Positions 7,583-15,447 of a stretch of DNA of 40,137 nucleotides are shown here, piece by piece; the first letter of the stretch is position 1; each line of letters starts with the position of its first letter. This DNA is from Campylobacteraceae bacterium (GTDB taxonomy: Bacteria; Campylobacterota; Campylobacteria; Campylobacterales; Campylobacteraceae), in contig JAAYPR010000047.1 in the NCBI GenBank assembly GCA_012519705.1, forward strand, positions 1 through 40,137, in the 5' to 3' direction. The notes under the pieces are model-generated. The model saw nothing but the letters and a program-made list of their open reading frames with translations, searched no databases and had not been told where the DNA came from. The position numbers and the translations under genes were made by a program.

Positions 7583-8365
7583 ATGAACAACCAAAGTATA
7601 GATATACTAAAACTCTCAAATTTCCTAGCTGACTACGCCGACGCTCTAATCGGGGCTGGGGCGTATAACGCTAGGGTTATACGGTGTGCTAAACGGATAG
7701 CTAAAAACTACGGCTATGATGTTTCTATCTTTGTTTTGCTTAAGTTTATAAATATCACAGTTACAGAAATCGCCAACCCTAAAAACCAAATTTCATTTAT
7801 AAAAGACACTACTGAAAGAGCGATAAATTTAGATATGGTCTCTGAACTAAGTGCTTTAAGCTGGGCGGTGCATGACGAACATCTAAGCCTGAATGAAACA
7901 AGAGGGATATTTAACAAAATCTTAAAACCTAAAAAAACCAAACTATTTTTAACAAGCGTTATAGTAAGCGTTGCGTTTGGTTCATTTTGCGGACTTTTTG
8001 GCGGGGATTTGGGCGGGATGCTTTTTGTGATGCTTGGGACATTTTTTGGCATAACTGCAAGAAATTTCTTGATAGCTAAAAAGATAGATTTAAGGATAGC
8101 CTATATAGTTGCTGCTTTTATCTCATCGTTTGTTGCTTATAGTAGTTTTGAGCTTGGCTTTAGCCTGACACCAGAAGCGGCAATTAGTGCTAGTATTTTA
8201 TACCTTTTCCCTGGGGTTGTGCTTTTAAACTCAATGTTTGATATCCTTGATAGAAACGTGCTAATCGGCATCAGCAGAGCCGTAAATGCTGGCATACTAA
8301 TACTTTGCATGAGTGTTGGGATGTATATAACCCTGCTTTTAGTAAATTTTGGACTTGTGACATGA
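7583..8365 (+). CDS. ThrE/YjjP-type exporter subunit (DUF1212)
   Basis: 260 residues. A hydrophilic N-terminal segment of about 115 residues (GAGAYNARVIRCAKRIAKNYG is typical of the ThrE N-terminal domain, shown here in part) precedes about five hydrophobic helices. In the family this domain and the DUF3815 domain encoded by the next gene together form threonine/serine exporters (ThrE) or, as YjjP-YjjB in E. coli, a succinate exporter. ATG at 7583 is 13 bases after glnA, so co-transcription is likely. The substrate cannot be read from sequence; amino acid or dicarboxylate efflux next to glutamine synthesis is plausible. Confidence 0.85.
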   Translation: MNNQSIDILKLSNFLADYADALIGAGAYNARVIRCAKRIAKNYGYDVSIFVLLKFINITVTEIANPKNQISFIKDTTERAINLDMVSELSALSWAVHDEHLSLNETRGIFNKILKPKKTKLFLTSVIVSVAFGSFCGLFGGDLGGMLFVMLGTFFGITARNFLIAKKIDLRIAYIVAAFISSFVAYSSFELGFSLTPEAAISASILYLFPGVVLLNSMFDILDRNVLIGISRAVNAGILILCMSVGMYITLLLVNFGLVT

Positions 8366-8856
8366 GTGTTTTTTTCATAGATGTTATTTTTGCTGCTATT
8401 GCTGGGTTTGGCTTTTCATATGCAAACAAGCCACCTAAGAGAATTCTCTTTTTCTGTGCCTTGCTTGGTGGGTTTGGATATGCGATAAGGTTAGTGCTAC
8501 TTGGGTTTTTAAACTACACGTTGGCTACTTTTATAAGTGCTTTGTTTGTTGGGTTTTTTGCTGTTTTTGTGGCTAAAAAGGTTAGAACGCCGATAGAGGT
8601 TTTAGCCTTTCCATCGCTTCTACCGATGATACCGGGGCTTTTTGCATATAAGGCAATGCTTGCTATTTTTCGCTTTATAGAAGCGGATGGGGCAGAGGAA
8701 AAATCTCACTATTTAGTTGAGATTTTTAACAACGGCATAACTGCCATCTCTGCTGTTTTTGCCCTAGCTGTGGGGATTTCAGTGGTAATTTTGTTTTTCT
8801 ATGAAGAGTCATTTACAATGACTAGGGATAAGAAATTTAGAGAGAAATATCTATAA
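8362..8856 (+). CDS. ThrE/YjjB-type exporter subunit (DUF3815)
   Basis: 164 residues with about five hydrophobic helices. The segment FPSLLPMIPGLFAYKAML is the characteristic PMIPG motif of the YjjB/ThrE C-terminal half. I place the start at ATG 8362, which overlaps the stop of the preceding gene in ATGA; an open frame extends further upstream to 8305 but that part lies inside the partner gene and reads as antisense-free hydrophilic sequence with no homology expected. The 4-base overlap implies coupled synthesis of a two-subunit exporter. Confidence 0.85.
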   Translation: MSVFFIDVIFAAIAGFGFSYANKPPKRILFFCALLGGFGYAIRLVLLGFLNYTLATFISALFVGFFAVFVAKKVRTPIEVLAFPSLLPMIPGLFAYKAMLAIFRFIEADGAEEKSHYLVEIFNNGITAISAVFALAVGISVVILFFYEESFTMTRDKKFREKYL

Positions 8857-8871
8857 AATTACTTTATAAAT

Positions 8872-8924
8872 AAATGCTTTTCGTGGCAAAATAACAGCCC
8901 ACACGATTGCCACTCAAAGCATTT
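8872..8924. terminator. Bidirectional terminator hairpin between convergent genes
   Basis: The arms 8872-8888 (AAATGCTTTTCGTGGCA) and 8908-8924 (TGCCACTCAAAGCATTT) are complementary at 15 of 17 positions, with a 19-base loop. It sits between the exporter gene (plus) and the M16 protease gene (minus), and is flanked by T-rich sequence on the plus side. It shares the string GATTGCCAC with the pdxS terminator region. Confidence 0.65.
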
Positions 8925-8950
8925 TAATTCTCTAAAATATACCAGCTGTA

Positions 8951-11683
8951 TTACTCAGCTTTCTCATAAATATTTGAACCAACTATAAAATGCTCTAAAT
9001 CAAAAGCGATTTTAGAAACATTTTTAATATCCTGCATAGTAACGCTATCAATTAGGCTTGAAATTTCATCATAGTTGAAAAACTTCCTATCAAATAAGAT
9101 GCTATCACTTAACGCTCTTTCCCAAAAGCTAGGGTTTTGATATGACTTTTCAAGTGCGACTTTGGCTTTAAGCTTTGCATTTTCTAGCTCTTGTTCGTCG
9201 TTAAACTCGGTCTTTAAATAAGCGATGATACTCTTAACATTTTCTATGATGGTCTCTATGTTTTCCTTGCCGGTTGTAAAGTAAATATTTGTATTTGACT
9301 TTTGATAAGGCAAGTTTTCTAGCTTTGAGTGGGCGTTTATACCGTAAACCATCCCATCTTTTTCGCGAATTTGCTCTCTCATCAGCACGTTTAAAATCTC
9401 AGTTGCCAACTCAAGTGTAACCGCATCTTTAGGCGTGTAAGCTAGGTCATAGTTTTTTATAAAAATGCTATTTTTAGATGTATCTTCGCTTAGATAAAAC
9501 CGTTTAAACTCGTGCGTTTTATCAAGGGAGCGGATGCCATCATCTTCTATAAAACTCTCTTTTTTAGCCCCACTTAAATTTCCTAGATAGTTTTTTGCCA
9601 CTTCTATAAAAGCGGTCGCGTTCATATCGCCAACAAAGATAAATTTATACTCCCCAGCGTTGCTAAACATCTCTTTTAGGCTGGTTTCAAGAGCGTTTTT
9701 ATCCATATTTAAGATATCATCTTTGCTCGCATATCTCATCTTATCGCTACCATTGTAGTAAAAGTCATTAAACTCTTTGCTAAATTTATAGTCAGGGTGA
9801 GTTTCGTTTTTAGCCAAAGTATCAAGAGCGATGGTTTGGTATCTTTTAAAATACTCACTATCGATTTTAGGGTTTTCAAACTCCACATAGAAGGCTTTTA
9901 GCATGTTTTCTAAATCACTAGCCATAAAACTCCCGCTAAAACCAAGGCTTGTTTTTTCTATAAATTTCCTAAACTCAAAAACCTCTCCAGCCGTAATTTT
10001 CCTAACTTCATAGTCGTTAAACTCGCCTATTCCACTACCATTTGCTAAATTTACCGCAAAAGTTGCATTTACGCTGTCTGCTAAGTTTGTAAAACCGCCC
10101 TTTTTAAACGCTCTAAAAGTGACTTTATCTTTGTCTGTGTTTATCTCTTTAAACCAAACTTCCGCCCCGTTTTCAAACTCAAATTTATAGACTAAATTTG
10201 CATCAACTTCGGTTTTCGTAGGCTCTACGCTAGGCAGAGTTTCGTTAAGTAGTGAGTCCGGCAAATCGCCCAATTCTTTACTAAACTCATCAGCGTTTTC
10301 ATAAATTTGTTTAAACTCATCTTTGCTTAGTTTAAACTCATCTTTTGTAGTTATACCAACTATTAGACCCTCGCTTGAGACGATAGCGTTAAAATGGGCA
10401 TTTACATCATCTAAAGTTATCTCATTTAAGATTTTCTCATTCATACTAAATGCTGTCTCTGGGTCTAAAAAAGCTGTGCCGTCTGAGATGTAAGAAAGAA
10501 TTTCATTTATAATTTCAGGGTTGTGTCTTTTGCTTCTTTTCTCAAAACTAGCTATATTTTGAGCTATGAACTCTTTTTTAGCACTTTCAAAGTCGCTTTT
10601 GCTAAAGCCGTTTTGCTTTACAGTTTTTATAAGAGATGAGAGTTCGCTAAGGCTTGCGTTAATGTCATTTTCTATAACGCTTGAATGAAAAGTGTTAAGA
10701 GATTTTTTGTTTTGGATGTCCATATCGTAAAACATTAAGCTTAGTTTTGTCTCTCCACTTGCCTTTCTAGCGTCATTTAGCAGTGAAACCAGCTTTGAGA
10801 TATAGAGGTTTTTATATCTTGTTTTAAATGCTTCGTAGCTGTCTAACTTCAAACTATTTCCCTCAAACATCAAAGAAACAGAGTTTCTTGTAAGTTCTGC
10901 GTCATGTGCGTTAAAAACAACTAATTCATTAAAATAGCCTATGCTTTTATCTCCGTGCCTTACATCGCCACGCTCAAGTGAGCCAAAATGTAAATTTATA
11001 GCTTCTTTCATCTTAGCTTCATCAAAGTCGCCAACCACGACAAGGCTAGCGTTATTTGGTCTATAATAGCGGTTAAAAAAGCCTTTTAGTAGCTCTGGTG
11101 TTGCGTTTCTTATGATATCCATATCGCCGATTGGAAGTCTTTTAGCATAAATACTGTCTTTGTAATAATAGTCTAGAGTTTGCTCCATTATCCTAGTGTA
11201 AGCGTTTCTTCGGTTTTTTTCTTCAGCTTGGATGACGCCTTTTTCAGCCTCTAAATCGTCCGCGTTAAACAAAACCTTAAAGCCCATATTTGCCATGACT
11301 TTTAGGGCTTTGTGGATGTTTTCATCATCTTTTTTAATGTCAAGTTTATAAATCGTCTCATCAAAGCTTGTCATAGCGTTTAAGTCAGCTCCAAACTGAA
11401 CACCCAAACTCTCCAAAGCTTTTATAAGCTCGTTTTTACTAAACTCTTCTGTGCCGTTAAATGCCATATGCTCCACAAAGTGAGCGATGCCCTGCTCGTC
11501 ATCTCTCTCGTCGCTTGAGCCTGCTTTGATATGCATTATCATACTAACGCTCTCTTTTGGCGTGTCGTTTTGATAAAGGTAGTATTTAAAGCCGTTGTCA
11601 AGCTCACCTACGCTTAAATTCTCATCTAAACTTAGCCCAAAAACTAAAACTATAAAAAAGAAAAATAGAACTAATTTTCTCAT
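8951..11683 (-). CDS. M16 family zinc metalloprotease (pitrilysin/PqqL-like), exported
   Basis: 910 residues. An N-terminal signal peptide (MRKLVLFFFFIVLVFGLSL) is followed by the inverted zinc motif HxxEH at His68-Glu71-His72 (HFVEHMAFNG) and the downstream Glu-rich helix EKGVIQAEEKNRR (147-159) carrying the third ligand. The rest is the second, inactive M16 domain pair, as in full-length pitrilysin or PqqL, which are single-chain clam-shell proteases acting on short peptides. It should act in the periplasm. The gene is followed, in its own direction, by the convergent terminator; the YqeY-like gene lies 17 bases upstream, so the two are probably co-transcribed. Substrate unknown. Confidence 0.88.
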   Translation of the reverse strand: MRKLVLFFFFIVLVFGLSLDENLSVGELDNGFKYYLYQNDTPKESVSMIMHIKAGSSDERDDEQGIAHFVEHMAFNGTEEFSKNELIKALESLGVQFGADLNAMTSFDETIYKLDIKKDDENIHKALKVMANMGFKVLFNADDLEAEKGVIQAEEKNRRNAYTRIMEQTLDYYYKDSIYAKRLPIGDMDIIRNATPELLKGFFNRYYRPNNASLVVVGDFDEAKMKEAINLHFGSLERGDVRHGDKSIGYFNELVVFNAHDAELTRNSVSLMFEGNSLKLDSYEAFKTRYKNLYISKLVSLLNDARKASGETKLSLMFYDMDIQNKKSLNTFHSSVIENDINASLSELSSLIKTVKQNGFSKSDFESAKKEFIAQNIASFEKRSKRHNPEIINEILSYISDGTAFLDPETAFSMNEKILNEITLDDVNAHFNAIVSSEGLIVGITTKDEFKLSKDEFKQIYENADEFSKELGDLPDSLLNETLPSVEPTKTEVDANLVYKFEFENGAEVWFKEINTDKDKVTFRAFKKGGFTNLADSVNATFAVNLANGSGIGEFNDYEVRKITAGEVFEFRKFIEKTSLGFSGSFMASDLENMLKAFYVEFENPKIDSEYFKRYQTIALDTLAKNETHPDYKFSKEFNDFYYNGSDKMRYASKDDILNMDKNALETSLKEMFSNAGEYKFIFVGDMNATAFIEVAKNYLGNLSGAKKESFIEDDGIRSLDKTHEFKRFYLSEDTSKNSIFIKNYDLAYTPKDAVTLELATEILNVLMREQIREKDGMVYGINAHSKLENLPYQKSNTNIYFTTGKENIETIIENVKSIIAYLKTEFNDEQELENAKLKAKVALEKSYQNPSFWERALSDSILFDRKFFNYDEISSLIDSVTMQDIKNVSKIAFDLEHFIVGSNIYEKAE

Positions 11684-11700
11684 TATTTTAGCTCCCTATT

Positions 11701-12147
11701 TTACTCGCTAAGAAGTTTTTTAGCCATAGAACTTATGCTTTTGCCATCGCTTTTTGCTCCTATTTTCTCCCTAGCAGCCCTCATAACAGCTCCTAAATCT
11801 TTTATAGAACTTGCGTTTAGCTCATTTATAATTGCTTTGATTTCGCTTTCTAGCTCTTCAGGACTAAGTTGCTTTGGAAGATATGCCTTGATAATCTCTA
11901 TCTCATCTCTTTCTTTGCTAGCCAAGTCCTCCCTTCCAGCGTTTTTATACTGGGTGGCTGAGTCATCTCTTTTTTTAATCTCAGTTTGCAAAATCGCTAA
12001 AACCCTCTCATCATCAAGAGTTGTTTTCTCATCTATCTCAACTTGTTTAAAGGTGGAGCTAATCAGCCTTAAAGTATCTCTTTTAAAGCTCTCTTTCTCT
12101 CTCATCGCTGTTTTAATGTCTTCTAAAATTTGTTCTTTTATACTCAT
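11701..12147 (-). CDS. GatB/YqeY domain protein
   Basis: 148 residues, standard for the stand-alone YqeY family. Conserved features are the N-terminal helix KEQILEDIKTAMREKES, the RDTLRLI motif, KKRDDSATQYKNAGR, YLPKQLS and the C-terminal DLGAVM ... SMAKKLL helix. The fold matches the tail domain of GatB that touches tRNA, so a role in tRNA binding or amidotransferase function is often proposed, without proof. ATG at 12147 has AAGGAAATTT upstream. It ends 17 bases before the M16 protease gene. Confidence 0.9.
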   Translation of the reverse strand: MSIKEQILEDIKTAMREKESFKRDTLRLISSTFKQVEIDEKTTLDDERVLAILQTEIKKRDDSATQYKNAGREDLASKERDEIEIIKAYLPKQLSPEELESEIKAIINELNASSIKDLGAVMRAAREKIGAKSDGKSISSMAKKLLSE

Positions 12148-12215
12148 AAATTTCCTTTCTTCTGTTTTTAATTATTCGGATAATTTTACTCAAATATTAA
12201 AAACCATAAATAAAT

Positions 12216-12833
12216 TTAAAAATTTAAGCTTTTATAAACAACAAAAAGTGCAACAAAGCCGATTAAAATAAGCACTATATCGCTAAAAATCGCTATTTTT
12301 TGTCTCTGCTTAAACAAAAATTTGCTACTCATAGCCTTAGCATAAAACAAAAGCAAGCTAAAATCTAACAAAATCCATAAAACAGTTAGTGTGATTAGGC
12401 TTGTTTTAATGTCGTTTGTGATTTCAATAAATTGCGGAAAGAATGCGATGAAAAATATTATATCTTTTGGGTTTGAGATTGCGATTGCAAAACCTTGTAA
12501 AAATGCGTTTTTATTTTTTATGGGTTCACTTGACTCAAAAGTAGTGTTTTTCAGATCGCTTAAAAGTGATGTAGTCCCAAAATATATGATAAAAATCGCA
12601 CCGAAAAACGAAAGCCAAGTGAGTAAATTTTCTGAAATTTTAAATAGACCTAAGATTATGCTTGATGCTATGAGTATTAAAATAAGCGAGGCAAGATTTG
12701 TTCCGATGATGGTTATAAAGGCATTTTTAAAGCTTTTTGTAGCGTTTTTAAGCACAAGTGCAACAACCGGACCAGGTGTAAAAATAAAGACAAAAACAGA
12801 AAAAACATAAGTTACTAGAATTTCAAAGTTCAC
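12216..12833 (-). CDS. LysE/RhtB family amino acid exporter
   Basis: 205 residues with about six hydrophobic helices. The N-terminal signature FIFTPGPVVALVLKNATK matches the conserved TPGP motif of the LysE/RhtB family, and AISNPKDIIFFIAFFPQFI is the second family motif. These inner-membrane carriers export lysine, threonine, homoserine or similar molecules; the substrate is not predictable. GTG at 12833 is the start, supported by AGGAG six bases upstream. A 68-base gap to the YqeY gene holds a small AATTAT-TCGG-ATAATT inverted repeat. Confidence 0.88.
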   Translation of the reverse strand: MNFEILVTYVFSVFVFIFTPGPVVALVLKNATKSFKNAFITIIGTNLASLILILIASSIILGLFKISENLLTWLSFFGAIFIIYFGTTSLLSDLKNTTFESSEPIKNKNAFLQGFAIAISNPKDIIFFIAFFPQFIEITNDIKTSLITLTVLWILLDFSLLLFYAKAMSSKFLFKQRQKIAIFSDIVLILIGFVALFVVYKSLNF

Positions 12834-12927
12834 TTTTCACTCCTAAAGGGGCGTTTTAATAAATTTTGATAGTTTGGCTGGTTTGGTGCTCTTTTTTTAG
12901 AAGCAGTCTTATAGTGGCAAGTGAAAT

Positions 12928-13797
12928 TTATATTTTATCTTTTAAAATTTCATCTATGATAATGCCTTCTCTAAGCCCATCATCTATAACTATAAACTCG
13001 CTAAATTTAGCTAAAAAGCTCTCAAGTAGGATAATCCCAGCAAGGATTAGATGAGCTCTATCTTTGCCATAATTTGCTTCGTTTACCTCACTGCTTGAGT
13101 TTAAAATTTCATCTCTATAACGCTCGAAGTCGCTAAATTCCAGCATCTTACCATTTGCTAGTTTTGGCTCTTTAAGGCTAAATTTAACCATAGCTAAATT
13201 TGTGGGTATGCTTGAGGTTAAAACCACTCTACTAGGATTTAAGCCCCCTATAAACTCTCTAGCTTCTTTTGTGACAAGCTTAGCGTTTGTTTGCATAGAG
13301 CTAACATCATCACTACCAAATTCGTTGTAAAATCTTACTATCCCAAATTTAAAACTTTTATAACGTCCATTAAATGAAACTTCAGTACTACCGCCACCAA
13401 GATCGATAAAAAGTGAGTTTTCACTCTCAATACCTAAAGTTTTAAGCCTAGTTTTTACAGCTAGTTCGATAAATTTAGCCTCAGAAATAGCGTCGATTAT
13501 CTTAAATTTAATGCCAAAACTCTTATGAATTTCATCTAAAAAAAGCTCTCCATCACTAGCTAATCTAAAAGCCTCGGTAGCAACGGCGATATGTTTGTGT
13601 GAGTTAAAGTCGTATATTTGAGTAATTTTTTGAAGAGCTAGGGAAATTCTCTCCCTAGCATTAACGTCTAGTTTTCCGCCAGGCTTTAGATTCCTAGCAC
13701 TTCCAACCATAAAATCATGTGAGTTTAAAATTTCAAACTCACTATTCATCAAGGCAACTCTTAAGGTGTTTGAGCCTAAATCAACCCCGATAACCAT
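12928..13797 (-). CDS. Ppx/GppA-family phosphatase, short form
   Basis: 289 residues. The actin-like ATPase fold of exopolyphosphatase/pppGpp phosphohydrolase is shown by the phosphate-1 motif GVDLGSNTLRVALM (residues 4-17) and the phosphate-2 motif LFIDLGGGSTEVSF. It ends after the core (VIDDGLREGIIIDEIL), lacking the C-terminal HD-like domain of E. coli Ppx and GppA (about 500 residues), so it is the two-lobe short form. Likely activities are hydrolysis of polyphosphate or pppGpp. The stop of serA abuts its ATG (13797/13798), so the two are co-transcribed and probably coupled. Confidence 0.85.
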   Translation of the reverse strand: MVIGVDLGSNTLRVALMNSEFEILNSHDFMVGSARNLKPGGKLDVNARERISLALQKITQIYDFNSHKHIAVATEAFRLASDGELFLDEIHKSFGIKFKIIDAISEAKFIELAVKTRLKTLGIESENSLFIDLGGGSTEVSFNGRYKSFKFGIVRFYNEFGSDDVSSMQTNAKLVTKEAREFIGGLNPSRVVLTSSIPTNLAMVKFSLKEPKLANGKMLEFSDFERYRDEILNSSSEVNEANYGKDRAHLILAGIILLESFLAKFSEFIVIDDGLREGIIIDEILKDKI

Positions 13798-15384
13798 CTA
13801 TATAGTTGCGTATCTTGCCCATAGACAAGCCTCTACACTATTTAGTTTATCTAAAACTTCTTTGCTAATATCATCATCGACTAAGATAACAGCAAGAGCG
13901 TATTTTTGATCTCCTCTTCCAAGTCTAAAGTCAGCAATGTTAACGTTTGCATCAGCTAAAATAGAACTAATATCTCTAATAAATCCTGGCTTATCTTCGT
14001 TTTTAAGGAAAATCATCTTGCCTTTTGGCTTGAAGTCTGTTTTGTAACCGTTGATGTTTGTAATTCTCTTCTCATCTCCACCAAATACAACACCACTTAT
14101 ACTTGAAACTTCGTTGTCTGTTATAACGCTAACTTTAACTATATTTATAGGCTCACTACTTGGCACAGCTACTGTTTCAGTTTTTATCCCTCTCTCATCA
14201 GCTAAAAACTTAGCATTTACATAGTTTATCGAGTCCCCAAATCTCTCTTTTAAAGCTCCAACTAAAGCAAAAGTAAGCATTGGATCAGCATAATTTCCAG
14301 CTTCACCTTTTCCGCTTATCTCAACTTTTATACCTTTAATTGGTGATTTTTCACTAATTTGAGCCGCAAGATAAGACATTTTTGAAACTAAATCTAAATA
14401 ATACCCAATTTCTTCAGGAACTTCATCTGTTCTAATAGGTAAATTTAGAGCATTTGGAAAATAAACTCCTTTTGCAGCACTTACAGCTTGATCTGCTGCT
14501 TCTAAAGCGATGTTTCTTTGAGACTCAAAAGTGTTTGCTCCAAGGTGCGGAGTTATACTAACGTTTTCTAAGTCAAGCAAAGGATGAGTGGTGTCTGGCT
14601 CTTTATCAAACACATCTATTCCAGCGTATGCGATTTTGCCACTTTTTAGGTTTTTAAGAAGTGCAGCTTCGTTCATTAGCCCGCCTCTTGCACAGTTTAT
14701 AAGTCTTACACCATCTTTCATCTGTGCGATTTCTTTTTCATCAATCATATTTTTAGTTTCACTAGTTTTTGGTGTGTGGATAGTTATAAAATCACATTTT
14801 AAAATTTCACTAAAATCAGTTGTAAATTTAACACCTAAATCAGTAGCCTTTGCTGGTTCAATGTATGGGTCATAAGCTATAACATTCATCCCAAAAGCTT
14901 TTGCTCTAACTCCAACTCTTGAGCCGATATTTCCAAATCCGATAATTCCCAAACTTTTCTCATAAAGCTCAGTCCCGTACCATTTTTCACGGTTCCAAAC
15001 TCTATTTAGTTTTAAATCATTACAAGAATCTACATATTTTCTAGCTGAGTTTATAAGGTGACACATTGTCATCTCAACCGCTGCTATAGTGTTTGCTGTA
15101 GGAACGTTCATGACGATAATTCCTCTTTTTGAACAAGCATCTATATCAACGTTATCAACCCCAACACCAGCTCTAACTATAGCTTTTAGATTAGTTCCAG
15201 CGTTTAAAAATTTCTCATCAACAGGGGTTGGGCTTCTTGTGATTGCCACATCAGCGTCTTTTAAAATTTCAAGTAGTTTGTCTTTTGGAGTAGATGAAGC
15301 ATCTATAACCTTGATATCTTTTTCTTTGTTTAAAAACTCAAATCCAGCTTCATTGATAGCATCGCATACGATTATTGTGCTCAT
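13798..15384 (-). CDS. serA: D-3-phosphoglycerate dehydrogenase (long form with ASB and ACT domains)
   Basis: 528 residues from ATG 15384, the start I choose because AAAGGA stands nine bases upstream and the protein then opens MSTIIVCDAINEAGF. An open frame extends to 15435, but that part coincides with the terminator hairpin at 15407-15435. It oxidises 3-phosphoglycerate in the first step of serine synthesis. The NAD-binding motif GFGNIG is at 149-154, with catalytic Arg233 (CARGG), Glu262 and His280 (ITPHLGANT). The C-terminal half carries the allosteric substrate-binding domain and an ACT domain (about 450-528), implying serine feedback. Confidence 0.95.
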   Translation of the reverse strand: MSTIIVCDAINEAGFEFLNKEKDIKVIDASSTPKDKLLEILKDADVAITRSPTPVDEKFLNAGTNLKAIVRAGVGVDNVDIDACSKRGIIVMNVPTANTIAAVEMTMCHLINSARKYVDSCNDLKLNRVWNREKWYGTELYEKSLGIIGFGNIGSRVGVRAKAFGMNVIAYDPYIEPAKATDLGVKFTTDFSEILKCDFITIHTPKTSETKNMIDEKEIAQMKDGVRLINCARGGLMNEAALLKNLKSGKIAYAGIDVFDKEPDTTHPLLDLENVSITPHLGANTFESQRNIALEAADQAVSAAKGVYFPNALNLPIRTDEVPEEIGYYLDLVSKMSYLAAQISEKSPIKGIKVEISGKGEAGNYADPMLTFALVGALKERFGDSINYVNAKFLADERGIKTETVAVPSSEPINIVKVSVITDNEVSSISGVVFGGDEKRITNINGYKTDFKPKGKMIFLKNEDKPGFIRDISSILADANVNIADFRLGRGDQKYALAVILVDDDISKEVLDKLNSVEACLWARYATI

Positions 15385-15395
15385 AAATTTATCCT

Positions 15396-15435
15396 TTATA
15401 AAAAAGATGCTAAAAGGCAAACCGCCCTTTAGCAT
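15396..15435 (-). terminator. Rho-independent terminator or attenuator between rpsA and serA
   Basis: ATGCTAAAAGGC (15407-15418) and GCCCTTTAGCAT (15424-15435) form a 12-base-pair stem with one mismatch and an AAACC loop. On the minus strand it is followed by CTTTTTTATAAAGG. The T-run ends just before the serA ribosome binding site, leaving no room for a separate promoter. Confidence 0.8.
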
Positions 15436-15447
15436 AAAGTAAGTTAA

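Noticed and set aside
8305-8361. Earlier start of the second exporter subunit
   Set aside because: This part lies within the first subunit's coding region; the ATGA overlap start at 8362 matches the YjjB length.
12170-12185. AATTAT-TCGG-ATAATT inverted repeat between the LysE-family and YqeY genes
   Set aside because: Very AT-rich, short and without a T-run; such palindromes are expected by chance in this base composition.
15385-15435. Upstream extension of serA beginning at 15435
   Set aside because: The added residues are encoded by the terminator hairpin and T-run, and lack a ribosome binding site; ATG 15384 fits the family N-terminus.
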